This document shows positions 36,701-45,317 of a stretch of DNA of 64,000 bases, one piece after another. The DNA comes from Paraburkholderia dinghuensis (GTDB taxonomy: Bacteria; Pseudomonadota; Gammaproteobacteria; Burkholderiales; Burkholderiaceae). The stretch covers positions 248,001 to 312,000 of the forward strand of contig NZ_RQIS01000003.1 in the NCBI RefSeq assembly GCF_003837865.1, written 5' to 3'. The notes beneath the pieces were generated by a model that did no database searches, was not told the origin of the DNA, and worked only from the letters and a program-made list of their open reading frames with translations. A program made the position numbers and the translations under genes. The first letter of the stretch is position 1, and every line of letters begins with the position of its first letter.

Positions 36701-38006
36701 AGCGCGCGGCGTTTTCCTCGATCGAGCGCAGCGTGTCGAGCACGTTCGTCGTGAGCGGTGCGGGCGATTTTGGCTGGACCGGCAAAGTCGTCTGCGGCCA
36801 GGTTGCGGTCGCTTCGGGCAGCGCCGCCATCGGTGCGCCCGGCTGTGCTCGCATGGAGTCGCGCGCGGATTTCGTCGGCCAGACGAAAGGGCGAGGCGGC
36901 TTCGGCCGAGGCGGCGGCGGAGCAGAAGCCGCGGCGCGCGCGGCCGTGCTGCCCGCTACCGGCGGCGGGCCGTTGCGCCGGGCCGGCGGCGTTTTCGCAA
37001 ATGGCGACGCGAGCGGATCGAGCGGCGTCGCGGCGCGTGCGGCCGTACTGCCGGCGTCGAAGGCGTGTGCGGCCGGCGTAGCGCCGGGCGCGACCGAAAT
37101 AGCCGATGCCACAGTGCGACCCGCTGGCATCGGCGGGCGAACCGGTTCGGGCCGCCATGGCGCATTGGCGCCGGGCGTCGGCGTGACGGCTGCGGCCAGG
37201 GGTTCGGCCGCGCGAGCCGTTTGCCGTCGCGCGTCGGCGGCCGAAGCCGGTCCCGTCATGGCACGCCCGCCCGTGGGCGGCGTCGCGCGCAGCCATCCCG
37301 AAGGCGCGACCGGTTCGCTGCGGGCCAACCCCGATGCCGGGGCCACCGGGTCCGCCAGACGTGGCTCAACGCGCCACGACGAGGCGCCACGCGACGCGTC
37401 ACTGCTTGCCGCTGCGATGCCCGAGGCAATGCCACCTGCAGCAGCGCCCGTCGCCCGTGCGGTCGTTGCGGGCGGCCGCCACACGGTCGGGCGCCGACGC
37501 GGCGAACCGTCGAGTGTGGTCTGCGAATCGACGGAATGCGTACCGCTCACGCTACGCGCAGGCGCGGTGTCGGTATCCGCTGCACGGCGGCTGCGCCGCT
37601 CGCTGCGCGACGTGCGATCGTCGTCACGGTCCGCGCGGATGTTGAGGCCCAGCCCGAGCGACGCGTCCGCCCACGCAAGCACGCCGCGCCAGCGGAAATC
37701 GAGGAACCACGGCAGGCTCACGACGAGAAGTGCCGTCATGACGAGCGGTGCGGCGACGTGGCCGACCAGTTTGCCGAGTCCCAAGCCGAGCGCCTGCCCG
37801 AGCGCATTGAAACCGCTAATGTGAATCAGCGTCGCTTCGAGCGTGCAGCTCGCGACGAGCACGCCGAGAAAACCAAGCCAGAGCCGGATCGTGCCCGGTC
37901 CGCGCACGCCGGCGCCGCCGGGCAGTACGGACCTGACGAGACGCCAGATCAGAGGGATCAACCAGACGGACGAGGCGCCGAGCCAGCCAGGAACTACCGT
38001 GTGCAT
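33708..38006 (-). CDS. ftsK: FtsK/SpoIIIE-type DNA translocase with very long Ala/Pro linker
   Basis: The 1432-residue protein has three hydrophobic segments in the first 105 residues, about 850 residues of Ala/Pro/Thr-rich linker (about 110-960), a RecA-like motor with Walker [14 protein letters not shown] (about 1095) and Walker [15 protein letters not shown] (about 1220), and a C-terminal gamma winged helix ([24 protein letters not shown]) that reads KOPS sequences. It moves DNA at the septum during chromosome segregation. ATG 38006 is a conservative start; upstream in-frame TTG codons (38036 and 38111) could add up to 35 residues. This is probably the second FtsK paralogue of Burkholderiaceae. 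Confidence 0.9.
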   Translation of the reverse strand: MHTVVPGWLGASSVWLIPLIWRLVRSVLPGGAGVRGPGTIRLWLGFLGVLVASCTLEATLIHISGFNALGQALGLGLGKLVGHVAAPLVMTALLVVSLPWFLDFRWRGVLAWADASLGLGLNIRADRDDDRTSRSERRSRRAADTDTAPARSVSGTHSVDSQTTLDGSPRRRPTVWRPPATTARATGAAAGGIASGIAAASSDASRGASSWRVEPRLADPVAPASGLARSEPVAPSGWLRATPPTGGRAMTGPASAADARRQTARAAEPLAAAVTPTPGANAPWRPEPVRPPMPAGRTVASAISVAPGATPAAHAFDAGSTAARAATPLDPLASPFAKTPPARRNGPPPVAGSTAARAAASAPPPPRPKPPRPFVWPTKSARDSMRAQPGAPMAALPEATATWPQTTLPVQPKSPAPLTTNVLDTLRSIEENAARWTTLAGASLARHSSAGGHPEVAIGTDANLSDANTSEPQFPSANLQAATQPVAAPATTGGGTIAAPRPATAGVWSAETDVVATAHGEFDASPATGVHQTQSAAAPFAWLPETPTTFGAPQPGFMHDADPDVVPGDEAALADSIAYDTRDTRALAPDTATPFSATPFALHDAWSAAVPATTGMDAPVAASAHDTDPGEPLARIHSMRPTETGHVTAATTPSHFRHDVMPDAPPAEAVQQQSTTVTAGQDSGVSPLAFAAPPQPSWPAADHGLAPWILLDDEPLDEIQASPEPADTTGSDEAVTTFAPTHADMAMSTAPTAAPVAAPVTIHTDTDETPAASEPIVPDAVAVQLVTADANANETLPARVTIGADETAQQPASALPPSQGSSDGSNIVRFPRVAEMPWEITPAHTAQPAASPATPTAPGAPSIAAPWDAAAIAAPFPHAVTAAAPGPTFAAATSAPAAVSESDSDDEAAGLPPTTEETAARQPVRGHAPTGFVFEPLTASAVELPGFDLLEHASSDAEPVSEEKLAETGQLIEQRLQEFKVPVTVVGASAGPVITRFEIEPALGVRGSQIVGLMKDLSRGLGLTSIRVVETIPGKTCMGLELPNARRHMIRLSEILESAPWQRSPSKLTIALGKDIVGQPIVTDLAKAPHMLVAGTTGSGKSVAINAMILSLLYKAAPEDVRLIMIDPKMLELSVYEGIPHLLAPVVTDMKLAANALNWCVGEMEKRYRLMSAVGVRNLAGFNQKIRDAQAQEKKIGNPFSLTPEAPEPLSPMPMIVVVIDELADLMMVAGKKIEELIARLAQKARAAGIHLILATQRPSVDVITGLIKANIPTRVAFQVSSKIDSRTILDQMGAESLLGQGDMLFLPPGTGYPQRVHGAFVADEEVHAVVEYLKQFGEPEYVEGILDGPASEGAPQDLFGDAPDAEADPLYDEAVAFVVRTRRASISSVQRQLRIGYNRAARLVEQMEAAGLVSPMGINGSREVLAPGQPE

Positions 38007-38235
38007 GCCAGAAATAAACGAATGGAAGTAGTACAACGCGTCGAGTGTAACCGCTCGGCCGTCCCGGACCGACACGCGGTTGGCGGCGACGCTACGCGCG
38101 CCTTGACGCAAGTTTTGCCGCGTGCGGAACGCCGCGGCCTGTACCTGTCGTGCGTATCGCGCGTATTCTGCGAACCGTGCGAATCAGGCGTAATGCCACG
38201 CTGGGCCACGGCGTGGCGGGCGGAGCATGAGGCGC

Positions 38236-38775
38236 TCACTGGGCGGGCTGCGCCGCCGCGGCGCCGTCCGGATGCTTGAAGGTCAGGCGGTCGCCGTTTT
38301 CGAGGATAAGCAGCAGCGAGCGCGGCTCACGCATTTGCACGCCGCTGCGCGCGATGTGGGAGAGGGCGTCGAGGAACACACCTTCGATATCGCCGCCCAG
38401 GCCGACACACGCCATGCGAGTGCCGGCCATCTGCCCGAACGAAAGCAAGCCGTTTTTCAGCGTATAGCTGCCCGTGTAACGGTTGCAGCCCGAGAAGCCA
38501 CTCGCGCGGCGCTGGCCGGTCTCAGTCGACAGATCGAGCGTGATGGGGTGAGCGCCGGCCGCTCCGTTGGTCGCCGCGCCCGGCACTGCGCGCAGCGTGC
38601 CATCGGCCTGCTTCCATTCGACTAGCTGCCACTGGGTGTTGTCGAGCAACTGCGTCGCCGCGGGTACGAATGGGTCGGACGGCGGTGCGGATGCGTAGTC
38701 GTGGACGGGCATCGTGCACGCGGCCAGCAAAAGGGCGGCGGCGAACGGCGCAATGCGCGACGCGATCAGGCGCAT
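38236..38775 (-). CDS. META domain lipoprotein (HslJ-like)
   Basis: The 179-residue precursor has a lipoprotein signal (RIAPFAAALLLAAC; lipobox LAAC, Cys about residue 20). A META/HslJ domain follows (QLLDNTQWQLVEW, GFSGCNRYTGSYTL, GQMAGTRMACVG, LEGVFLDAL-like, LILENGDRLTF). META-domain lipoproteins are linked to heat shock and antibiotic tolerance in some species, but molecular function is unclear. ATG 38775 is preferred over upstream ATGs because it directly precedes the signal peptide. It is divergent from purT. Confidence 0.87.
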   Translation of the reverse strand: MRLIASRIAPFAAALLLAACTMPVHDYASAPPSDPFVPAATQLLDNTQWQLVEWKQADGTLRAVPGAATNGAAGAHPITLDLSTETGQRRASGFSGCNRYTGSYTLKNGLLSFGQMAGTRMACVGLGGDIEGVFLDALSHIARSGVQMREPRSLLLILENGDRLTFKHPDGAAAAQPAQ

Positions 38776-39041
38776 GGAAAAGCCCCCCGGTTTGCGTCCG
38801 GTCTGGAGTCCGGGTTTGCGTCGCGGCGGGCGCGTGCTCGAGCGGATTGGCATCGCATCGGTCCTCGTATTCAGCGAAGGCGTAAGCGTAACGCAGTAGT
38901 GGGGATGCGCGCGAGACAATCATCGAGTTCCCTGTGCGCCGACGTCCTTCGCACGCGGGGCGCGGCAGCGCTTTCCTGTGTTCGCGCGTGTTAACATCGG
39001 CGCTCTTTCGTATCGTGCAACACCGTCATTCTGGAGACATC

Positions 39042-40265
39042 ATGGAGATCGGCACCCGCATCGGCACGCCGCTGTCCGCCTCGGCCACGCGCGTCATGCT
39101 GCTCGGCGCAGGCGAACTGGGCAAGGAAGTGATCATCGCGCTGCAGCGCCTCGGCGTCGAAGTGATCGCCGTCGACCGCTACGAAAACGCGCCGGGCCAT
39201 CAGGTCGCGCATCGCGCGCACGTGATCGACATGGCCGATCCCGAGGCGCTGCGCGCCCTGATCGATGCCGAGCGCCCGCATCTCGTCGTACCCGAGATCG
39301 AGGCCATCGCCACCGACGCGCTCGCCGCCGTCGAATCCGAGGGCGTCGCCGAGGTGATTCCGACCGCGCGCGCCGCCCAGCTCACGATGAACCGTGAGGG
39401 CATCCGATGCCTCGCCGCCGAGGAGTTGGGTCTCGCCACCTCGCCCTACGCGTTCGCCGACTCGCTCGACGAACTGAAAGCGGGCGTTGCGAAGGTCGGC
39501 TACCCGTGTGTGGTGAAGCCGGTCATGTCGTCGTCGGGCAAGGGGCAATCGGTCGTGCGCAGCGACGCCGACGTCGAGAAAGCGTGGGAGTACGCGCTCG
39601 CGGGCGGGCGTGTGAACCGTGGCCGTGTGATCGTCGAAGGCTTCATCAACTTCGATTACGAAATCACGCAGTTGACCGTGCGCGCCATCGACCCGGCGAG
39701 CGGTCAGGTGAACACGTATTTCTGCGATCCGATCGGCCATCTGCAGGTGGATGGCGACTACGTCGAATCGTGGCAGCCGCAACCAATGAGCCCGAAGGCG
39801 CTCGAACGCTCGCGCGAGATCGCGCACAAGGTGACCGAGGCGCTCGGCGGGCGCGGGATTTTCGGCGTCGAACTGTTCGTGCGCGGCGATGAGGTGTGGT
39901 TCTCTGAAGTGAGTCCGCGCCCGCACGACACGGGCCTCGTCACGCTCGCGTCACAGCGCTTTTCCGAGTTCGAACTGCACGCGCGCGCCATCCTCGGCTT
40001 GCCGGTCGATACGACGGCCCGCGCTCCGGGCGCGTCAGCCGTGATCTATGGCGGGCTCGAAGCACACGGCATCGCGTTCGAAGGGGTGCGGGCGGCGCTG
40101 TCGGTGCCGGATTCGGACCTGCGGCTCTTCGGCAAGCCGGAGAGCTTCGTGAAGCGCCGTATGGGCGTCGCACTCGCGACCGGGGTCGACGTCGAAGAAG
40201 CGCGTGCGCGTGCGCGCGCATCGGCGGCGGCGGTTCGCCCGGTGCCGGGCTTCCCGGCGGACTGA
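39042..40265 (+). CDS. purT: Formate-dependent phosphoribosylglycinamide formyltransferase
   Basis: The 407-residue ATP-grasp enzyme makes formyl-GAR from GAR, formate and ATP in purine synthesis. It shows [44 protein letters not shown] (N-terminal GAR-binding domain), [13 protein letters not shown] (ATP-binding loop), [26 protein letters not shown] (metal and ATP ligands). GGAG precedes ATG 39042. PurT is an alternative to PurN and is independent of folate. A decayed copy of its own 5' end follows 9 nt after the stop. Confidence 0.97.
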   Translation: MEIGTRIGTPLSASATRVMLLGAGELGKEVIIALQRLGVEVIAVDRYENAPGHQVAHRAHVIDMADPEALRALIDAERPHLVVPEIEAIATDALAAVESEGVAEVIPTARAAQLTMNREGIRCLAAEELGLATSPYAFADSLDELKAGVAKVGYPCVVKPVMSSSGKGQSVVRSDADVEKAWEYALAGGRVNRGRVIVEGFINFDYEITQLTVRAIDPASGQVNTYFCDPIGHLQVDGDYVESWQPQPMSPKALERSREIAHKVTEALGGRGIFGVELFVRGDEVWFSEVSPRPHDTGLVTLASQRFSEFELHARAILGLPVDTTARAPGASAVIYGGLEAHGIAFEGVRAALSVPDSDLRLFGKPESFVKRRMGVALATGVDVEEARARARASAAAVRPVPGFPAD

Positions 40266-40273
40266 GCGGTCGA

Positions 40274-40328
40274 CACCCGCATCGGCGCGCTGCATTCCGC
40301 CCCGGCCACACCGTCATGCTGCTCGGCG
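40274..40328 (+). pseudogene. Partial, decayed duplicate of the purT 5' end
   Basis: CACCCGCATCGGC... (40274-40328) matches 39053-39108 inside purT at about 49 of 56 positions with one 1-nt deletion, ending in the identical CGTCATGCTGCTCGGCG. It begins 9 nt after the purT stop. The deletion breaks the frame, so it is non-functional and probably arose by an unequal local event. Confidence 0.75.
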
Positions 40329-40461
40329 GACGGAGCGGCGCAGCGTCGACGCGGACGGAGCGCGCATGGCGATGAGCGTCGCATAATCGCCGGATGGTGC
40401 AGTGCGCACGGCGTTTGTGCGCCTGCCTGTCTATCGTGATGTATGAAGACAGGAGCATCCG

Positions 40462-40653
40462 ATGAAGATATCGATACCTTTTCGCTGGGCGCGCCTCGTC
40501 GTGGCCGCCGCGTGGGGGCTCGTTGCACTGTCGGGCTGTGGTCTCGCAGCGGCGCCATGCCGCGTGGCTTCCGCGGGGCTGAAAATCGTGCCGGTAGTCG
40601 GCCACGCCGCCGCGGCGCCAACCGATGCCTGCGCCGCAGTGATCGACCCTTGA
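40462..40653 (+). CDS. Small predicted lipoprotein, 63 aa
   Basis: MKISIPFRWARLVVAAAWGL is followed by VALSGCGLAAAPCRVASAGL; LSGC is a good lipobox with Cys at about residue 26. The mature part is only about 38 residues and has two further Cys, so a disulphide is possible. ACAGGAG precedes ATG 40462. Resembles short Burkholderiaceae proteins annotated as unknown-function (DUF6726-like, from memory). It precedes an MliC-like gene by 46 nt and may form an envelope-protein operon with it. Confidence 0.7.
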   Translation: MKISIPFRWARLVVAAAWGLVALSGCGLAAAPCRVASAGLKIVPVVGHAAAAPTDACAAVIDP

Positions 40654-40699
40654 TTACCCGCACGCGGGGCAACGAACGACGCAACCGTGAGAGGACGCG

Positions 40700-41104
40700 A
40701 TGAAGAACAAGCACAGACGCGTTGCAGATCGGGTGAGCCGGGCGGCTCATACCGCGGCGTTGCTGGCCCTCGTCTGCGGCGCAGCCGCGGTGCGCGCGCA
40801 CGCCGCGCAACTGGTCGTGCATGAGATCCAGACGCAGGCGCGTCACACGTTCAGTTACACCTGTGCCAACGGCAAGACTTTCAAGGTCACCTATCTCAAC
40901 GCGAAGAACGGCCAGAGCTTCGCGGTGGTGCCGGTGCAGGGACGGGACCTCCTGTTCGTCTCGACCATCGCTGCGTCGGGCGTGAAGTATCAGGCGGACC
41001 GCTACACGTGGTGGACGAAGGGGCCGCGCGCCGATCTCTTCGATGCCACGGCAGGCGAAAACGCAGCGCCGGTGCTCGCCGGCTGCGCGACGATCATGCG
41101 CTGA
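40700..41104 (+). CDS. MliC-like C-type lysozyme inhibitor (periplasmic)
   Basis: The 134-residue precursor has a Sec signal (AAHTAALLALVCGAAAVRAHA, cleavage about residue 35). The MliC/PliC pattern follows: HTFSYTCANGKTFKVTYLN, then SGVKYQADRYTWWTKGPRADLFD with the KG-containing inhibitory loop, and a late Cys in LAGCATIMR for the disulphide. These proteins protect against host or environmental lysozyme. No lipobox was seen at the cleavage site, so this one is probably soluble periplasmic (PliC-like). Confidence 0.82.
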   Translation: MKNKHRRVADRVSRAAHTAALLALVCGAAAVRAHAAQLVVHEIQTQARHTFSYTCANGKTFKVTYLNAKNGQSFAVVPVQGRDLLFVSTIAASGVKYQADRYTWWTKGPRADLFDATAGENAAPVLAGCATIMR

Positions 41105-41512
41105 GCGCGCGCCGCTTCTGCGTTGTCAATGCGCCGCTTTTCGCGGGCGCTCCGAATGATGGGGCGCGACCACGCCGCGCGGGACGAGGCGCGCCCTTAC
41201 GCAGGGGCCTTAGCGCGTTACCAGTGGGATTTATGCCAGGGTGCTACAATACCGCGCTTTCGGCGGGGTTCGCCGGCCGCAGAAAAATGCTGCGTGCCGC
41301 TCGACCTGTCGGATGACAGCCGGGGGAAGCGCGAAGCGCGCGACCTTGCGTCCGGGCCGATTCGTCGGTGCGGGAGCGACACCCCGGCCGTACGCCGGTG
41401 ACTTGCGCCGGGCGTACTCCTCGCGGCCCGCCGGGCTGCGAGCCGCGACCCGCGCGCCCGGCCGTCAGTGCCGCAGCGCCAAGCGCTCAGGCGCCTTTAT
41501 AGCGAAGCCACC
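41105..41512. other. 408-nt spacer forming the promoter and long leader of rhlE
   Basis: The extended -10 TGCTACAAT at 41242-41250 would start transcription near 41257, leaving a leader of about 255 nt that is very GC-rich with many potential stems. No upstream ORF of typical codon use was accepted. The weak ribosome site of rhlE (AGCGAAG) and the length of the leader suggest post-transcriptional control (inference). Confidence 0.5.
41242..41250 (+). promoter_or_regulatory. Extended -10 promoter upstream of rhlE
   Basis: TGCTACAAT combines the TGn extension with TACAAT; no good -35 is needed in such promoters. It lies about 263 nt upstream of the rhlE start. Confidence 0.5.
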
Positions 41513-42988
41513 ATGTCCGACACCGACGTCAAGCCCAGTACTGCGACCTTCGACCAGTTTGGCCTTGCACCCGAAATTCTCAAGGCGATCGACGAGCAGG
41601 GCTACACAACGCCCACGCCCATCCAGGCGCAGGCGATCCCCGTGGTGCTCACGGGCCGCGACGTGATGGGCGCCGCGCAGACCGGCACCGGCAAGACCGC
41701 GAGTTTCTCGCTGCCGATTCTCCAGCGCCTGTTGCCCAACGCGAGCACGAGTGCTTCGCCCGCCCGCCATCCGGTGCGTGCACTGATCCTCACGCCGACA
41801 CGCGAACTGGCCGACCAGGTCGCCGCCAACGTGCGCTCGTATGCGACGCACACGCCGCTGCGTAGCGCGGTGGTGTTCGGTGGCGTCGACATGAATCCGC
41901 AGTCCGACGAACTGCGTCGCGGCGTCGAGATCCTGATCGCGACGCCGGGCCGCCTGCTCGACCACGTCCAGCAGAAGACGACGAATCTCGGCCAGGTGCA
42001 GATGCTCGTCCTCGACGAAGCCGACCGCATGCTCGACATGGGCTTCCTGCCGGATCTGCAGCGCATTCTGAATCTGCTGCCGAAGGAGCGCCAGACGCTG
42101 CTGTTTTCGGCGACGTTCTCGCCGGAAATCAAGAAGCTCGCGGCCACGTATCTGCGTACGCCACAGACCATCGAAGTCGCGCGCAGCAACTCGACGGCCA
42201 CGAACGTCACGCAGGTCGTCTACGAAGTCGCCGAGGGCGACAAGACCGGCGCCGTCGTGCAACTGATCCGCGAGCGCGGCCTGAAGCAGGTGATCGTGTT
42301 CTGCAACAGCAAGATCGGCGCGAGCCGCCTCGCGCGCTCGATCGAGAAGCAGGGCATCGTCGCGGCGGCGATTCACGGCGACCGCTCGCAGAACGAACGC
42401 ATGCAGGCGCTCGATGCGTTCAAGCGCGGCGAGATCGAGGCGCTTGTCGCAACCGACGTGGCCGCTCGCGGCCTCGACATCGTCGAACTGCCGGCCGTGA
42501 TCAACTTCGATTTGCCGTTCAATGCGGAAGACTACGTGCACCGCATCGGCCGCACGGGCCGCGCAGGCGCGTCGGGCGACGCGCTTTCGCTGTGCAGCCC
42601 GAACGAGAAGAAGCAGCTCGCCGACATCGAGAAGCTCATCAAGCGTCCGCTGACGGTGGAGCGTCTTGTCGTCGATGCGCCTGCCGTGCATCACGAGAGC
42701 GGCAGCAGAGGTCGTCACGACCGCGGTGAGCGTAGTGAGCGCTCGGCCCATGGCCATCGCCGCACGGGGTCGTTCGACCGGCCGCATCATCGTGCGCAGG
42801 CCGTCGATGAGTTCTTCCTCAAGCCCTATGAGCCGTCGCCGTCGGCGCGCAATGCCGCCGACGACACGAACGTGACGAACAACACCGTCACGCCGCAGAA
42901 GCCGCAGTCGAAGCAGCCGCTCGCGGCGCTGTTGGGCGGCCTCGGGGCGTCGTGGCGCAACAAGCCTTCTTCGTCTTCGTCGAACTGA
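41513..42988 (+). CDS. rhlE: DEAD-box RNA helicase RhlE
   Basis: The 491-residue helicase has a Q-motif (FDQFGLAPEILKAIDEQGYTTPTPIQAQAIP), AQTGTGKT (I), PTRELADQ (Ia), VLDEADRML (II), FSATF (III), ARGLDIVELPAV (V) and HRIGRTGRAG (VI). A basic and His/Ser-rich C-terminal tail (about residues 400-491) is typical of RhlE/DeaD paralogues in this group. It remodels RNA in ribosome assembly and mRNA decay. ATG 41513 places MSDTDVKPSTATF before the Q-motif. It is convergent with gluQ over a terminator. Confidence 0.95.
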   Translation: MSDTDVKPSTATFDQFGLAPEILKAIDEQGYTTPTPIQAQAIPVVLTGRDVMGAAQTGTGKTASFSLPILQRLLPNASTSASPARHPVRALILTPTRELADQVAANVRSYATHTPLRSAVVFGGVDMNPQSDELRRGVEILIATPGRLLDHVQQKTTNLGQVQMLVLDEADRMLDMGFLPDLQRILNLLPKERQTLLFSATFSPEIKKLAATYLRTPQTIEVARSNSTATNVTQVVYEVAEGDKTGAVVQLIRERGLKQVIVFCNSKIGASRLARSIEKQGIVAAAIHGDRSQNERMQALDAFKRGEIEALVATDVAARGLDIVELPAVINFDLPFNAEDYVHRIGRTGRAGASGDALSLCSPNEKKQLADIEKLIKRPLTVERLVVDAPAVHHESGSRGRHDRGERSERSAHGHRRTGSFDRPHHRAQAVDEFFLKPYEPSPSARNAADDTNVTNNTVTPQKPQSKQPLAALLGGLGASWRNKPSSSSSN

Positions 42989-43024
42989 CGTATAACCTCG
43001 GCGCAGGTGCAGGTAGAAACAAAA

Positions 43025-43052
43025 CGGCGTGCCAGGCGGCACGCCGCTTTGC
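43025..43052. terminator. Terminator between rhlE and gluQ
   Basis: CGGCGTGCC (43025-43033), AGGC loop, GGCACGCCG (43038-43046), followed by CTTTGCTTT on the plus strand. Confidence 0.75.
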
Positions 43053-43194
43053 TTTGCGGGGTCTGAATGGCGTGCGCCGTGCTCGCGGACATTGCGGGCG
43101 AGTGGCTGGTGTGGCCGCCGCGCCTTGATCGCCTGACTCAGTCTGCCGCGTTCCGATCGCCGTGCTTCGGCCGCCGGGTTTCAGGCCACCGTAT

Positions 43195-44136
43195 TCAGCC
43201 CATGACTGGCGGCAACTGCGCGAGCCGACGCCGCCAGGCGTCGATGGCGTCAGCATGAAAAGCTTTGAGCGTGGCTGGTGCGGGATCGCGCAATTCGAGC
43301 CCCAGATGCCGGGCCGCCGCGACAAGCGCATCGAGCGGACGCACACCATCGAGCGCCTGCGCGCCGGTCTGTTTCGAGAGCTTCTCGCCGTCGTCGTTGG
43401 TCACGACCGGAACATGCAGGTAAGTCGGTGAAGGCACACCGAGGCAGCGTTGCAGCCAGATCTGGCGCGCCGTCGAGTCGAGCAGGTCCGCGCCGCGCAC
43501 GACGTGTGTGATGCCCTGTTCGGCGTCGTCGACGACCACGGCAAGCTGGTACGCCCACTGACCGTCCGCGCGCAGCAGCACGAAGTCGCCCACATCGGTT
43601 GCGAGATTCTGCGACTGCGGCCCTTGCCAACGGTCGTCGAAGCGGATCACCGCCGCGCCCGGCGGTGCGTCATCGGGCACGCGCAGGCGCCACGCGCGTG
43701 CGCGCTTTCCGTGCAGGCCGTTGCGGCAGGTGCCGGGGTAAATCAGCGTGGTATTGCGCTGATGCGCGTGCAGTTGCGAATCGGCGATTTCCTTGCGCGT
43801 GCAACCGCACGGATAGACGTGGCCCGTCGCAAGCAACTCGTCGAGCGCCGCGCGATATCGATCGATTCGTGCGCTTTGCCAGACGGGAGGTTCGTCGGCG
43901 TGAAAGCCGAAGCGTTCGAGTGTCGCCAGGATGTCCTGCGCTGCGCCGGGCACCGTACGCGGCCCATCGATGTCCTCGATGCGCACGAGCCACGCACCGC
44001 CGTGCGCACGCGCGTCGAGCCAGCTCGCGAGCGCCGAGACGAGCGAGCCGTAATGCAGCGGGCCCGTCGGCGAGGGGGCGAAGCGGCCGCGGTAGGGGAG
44101 ATGACCGGGTGCGCTCACGCAGTGGGTGTCGCTCAC
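43195..44136 (-). CDS. gluQ: Glutamyl-Q tRNA(Asp) synthetase
   Basis: The 313-residue paralogue of the GluRS catalytic domain lacks the anticodon-binding half. It attaches glutamate to queuosine at position 34 of tRNA-Asp. Motifs: [17 protein letters not shown] (HIGH-equivalent), IEDIDGPR, the Zn-binding CGC...YPGTC, and [11 protein letters not shown] (KMSKS). GTG 44136 was chosen because upstream sequence overlaps trhO; a second GTG seven codons later is possible. It follows trhO by 23 nt and is probably co-transcribed, giving a tRNA-modification pair. Confidence 0.94.
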   Translation of the reverse strand: MSDTHCVSAPGHLPYRGRFAPSPTGPLHYGSLVSALASWLDARAHGGAWLVRIEDIDGPRTVPGAAQDILATLERFGFHADEPPVWQSARIDRYRAALDELLATGHVYPCGCTRKEIADSQLHAHQRNTTLIYPGTCRNGLHGKRARAWRLRVPDDAPPGAAVIRFDDRWQGPQSQNLATDVGDFVLLRADGQWAYQLAVVVDDAEQGITHVVRGADLLDSTARQIWLQRCLGVPSPTYLHVPVVTNDDGEKLSKQTGAQALDGVRPLDALVAAARHLGLELRDPAPATLKAFHADAIDAWRRRLAQLPPVMG

Positions 44137-44159
44137 GCGCGCGTGCTTTTTCCGTGCGC

Positions 44160-45047
44160 TCAGGCGGCCAGGCCGTCCTGTGCCGAAGGGGTGCCGCCTT
44201 GCTCGCGCGCCGGATGGCACGCCGGGCAGCTCGTGCCCGCGACATAGAGCGGCGATGCCTGTCCGGCCGGCGTCACGACGGCACGGCACGCGAAGCATTG
44301 CACGGTGTCGGTGGCCTCGAGGTTTGGATTGAGCGCGGTGCGCTGGTCGAACACGAAGCAGTCGCCGTGATAATGCGCGCCGCCCACTTCCTCGAAGTAT
44401 TTGAGAATGCCGCCTTCGAGCTGGTAGACGTGATCGATGCCCGCTTCCTTCATGTGGATGGCGGCCTTCTCGCAGCGGATCCCGCCCGTGCAGAACGACA
44501 CGACGGTCTTGCCTTCGAGATCAGCGCGGTTCGCTTCGATCACAGCGGGGAATTCGCTGAACTTGTCGATGCGGTAGTCGAGCGCACGCTCGAACGTACC
44601 GACGTCCACTTCGAAGGCGTTGCGCGTGTCGAGCATCACGACCGGGCGGCCCTCGTCGTCGTGGCCGCGGTCGAGCCAGGCCTTCAGCGTGACCGGCGCA
44701 ACCGACGGCGCACGGCCCTCTTCGGGACGGATCGCCGGTTTCTTCATCGTGATGATCTCGCGCTTCAGGCGCACGAGCATGCGATTGAACGGGCGCGTTT
44801 CGGAGAAGCTTTCCTTGAACTGCAGCGTCGCGAACTTGCCCTCGAAGAGCGGATCGTGGCGGATGTAGTCGATGAAGGTGCGCACGGCGGCTTCATCGCC
44901 CGCGACGAACAGATTGATGCCTTCCGGCGCGAGCAGGATCGTGCCCCGCAAGTCGAGCGACTTGCAGCGTTCGAGGACTTGCGCTCGCCATTCGACTGTC
45001 TTGTCGAGCGTCGCGAACTGATAGGCGGAGAGATTGAGGATGCGCAT
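44160..45047 (-). CDS. trhO: tRNA uridine-34 hydroxylase (rhodanese-like, YceA)
   Basis: The 295-residue protein has an N-terminal ferredoxin-like region ([16 protein letters not shown]) and a rhodanese domain with active Cys in [15 protein letters not shown]. TrhO hydroxylates U34 of certain tRNAs on the way to 5-methoxyuridine and cmo5U. The C-terminal [13 protein letters not shown] and AGTSCPACH could bind a metal. It is upstream of and close to gluQ, forming a tRNA wobble-modification unit. The start [14 protein letters not shown] fits the family. Confidence 0.95.
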   Translation of the reverse strand: MRILNLSAYQFATLDKTVEWRAQVLERCKSLDLRGTILLAPEGINLFVAGDEAAVRTFIDYIRHDPLFEGKFATLQFKESFSETRPFNRMLVRLKREIITMKKPAIRPEEGRAPSVAPVTLKAWLDRGHDDEGRPVVMLDTRNAFEVDVGTFERALDYRIDKFSEFPAVIEANRADLEGKTVVSFCTGGIRCEKAAIHMKEAGIDHVYQLEGGILKYFEEVGGAHYHGDCFVFDQRTALNPNLEATDTVQCFACRAVVTPAGQASPLYVAGTSCPACHPAREQGGTPSAQDGLAA

Positions 45048-45304
45048 GGACAGAACTGGTGAGACTCGCCCGCCTCTCGTCTGGCGCTGTCGGGAGGCCG
45101 CGCGGCGGGCGCAATCTCGTATTATCGCTCATCCGTGCTTCGAGGCGCTTCGCGCCGGCATGCGCCATCCATCGTCGGTCGCGCGGCGCTGGACGACGGG
45201 CGCAAGGGCCGATGCACCGGTGTAAGGCCCCACAGCGGGCCAACGACGCCTTATCCGTATGGCCAACGCCGTCGCGACGGCCCGAATTCGCCCGAGGCTG
45301 GAGT

Positions 45305-45310
45305 TACAAT
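45305..45310 (+). promoter_or_regulatory. -10 box TACAAT 7 nt before the preferred dnaE start codon
   Basis: TACAAT ends 7 nt before ATG 45318 (the Met of MSDPRF), the same spacing as at ubiC. The ATG at 45309 overlaps the box itself and would be a poor start. No Shine-Dalgarno is present. A -35 match is weak. Confidence 0.5.
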
Positions 45311-45317
45311 GACGCGC

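Noticed and set aside
36424..38279. Long plus-strand frames within ftsK
   Set aside because: They mirror the Ala/Pro linker; the ftsK frame has intact membrane, motor and gamma domains.
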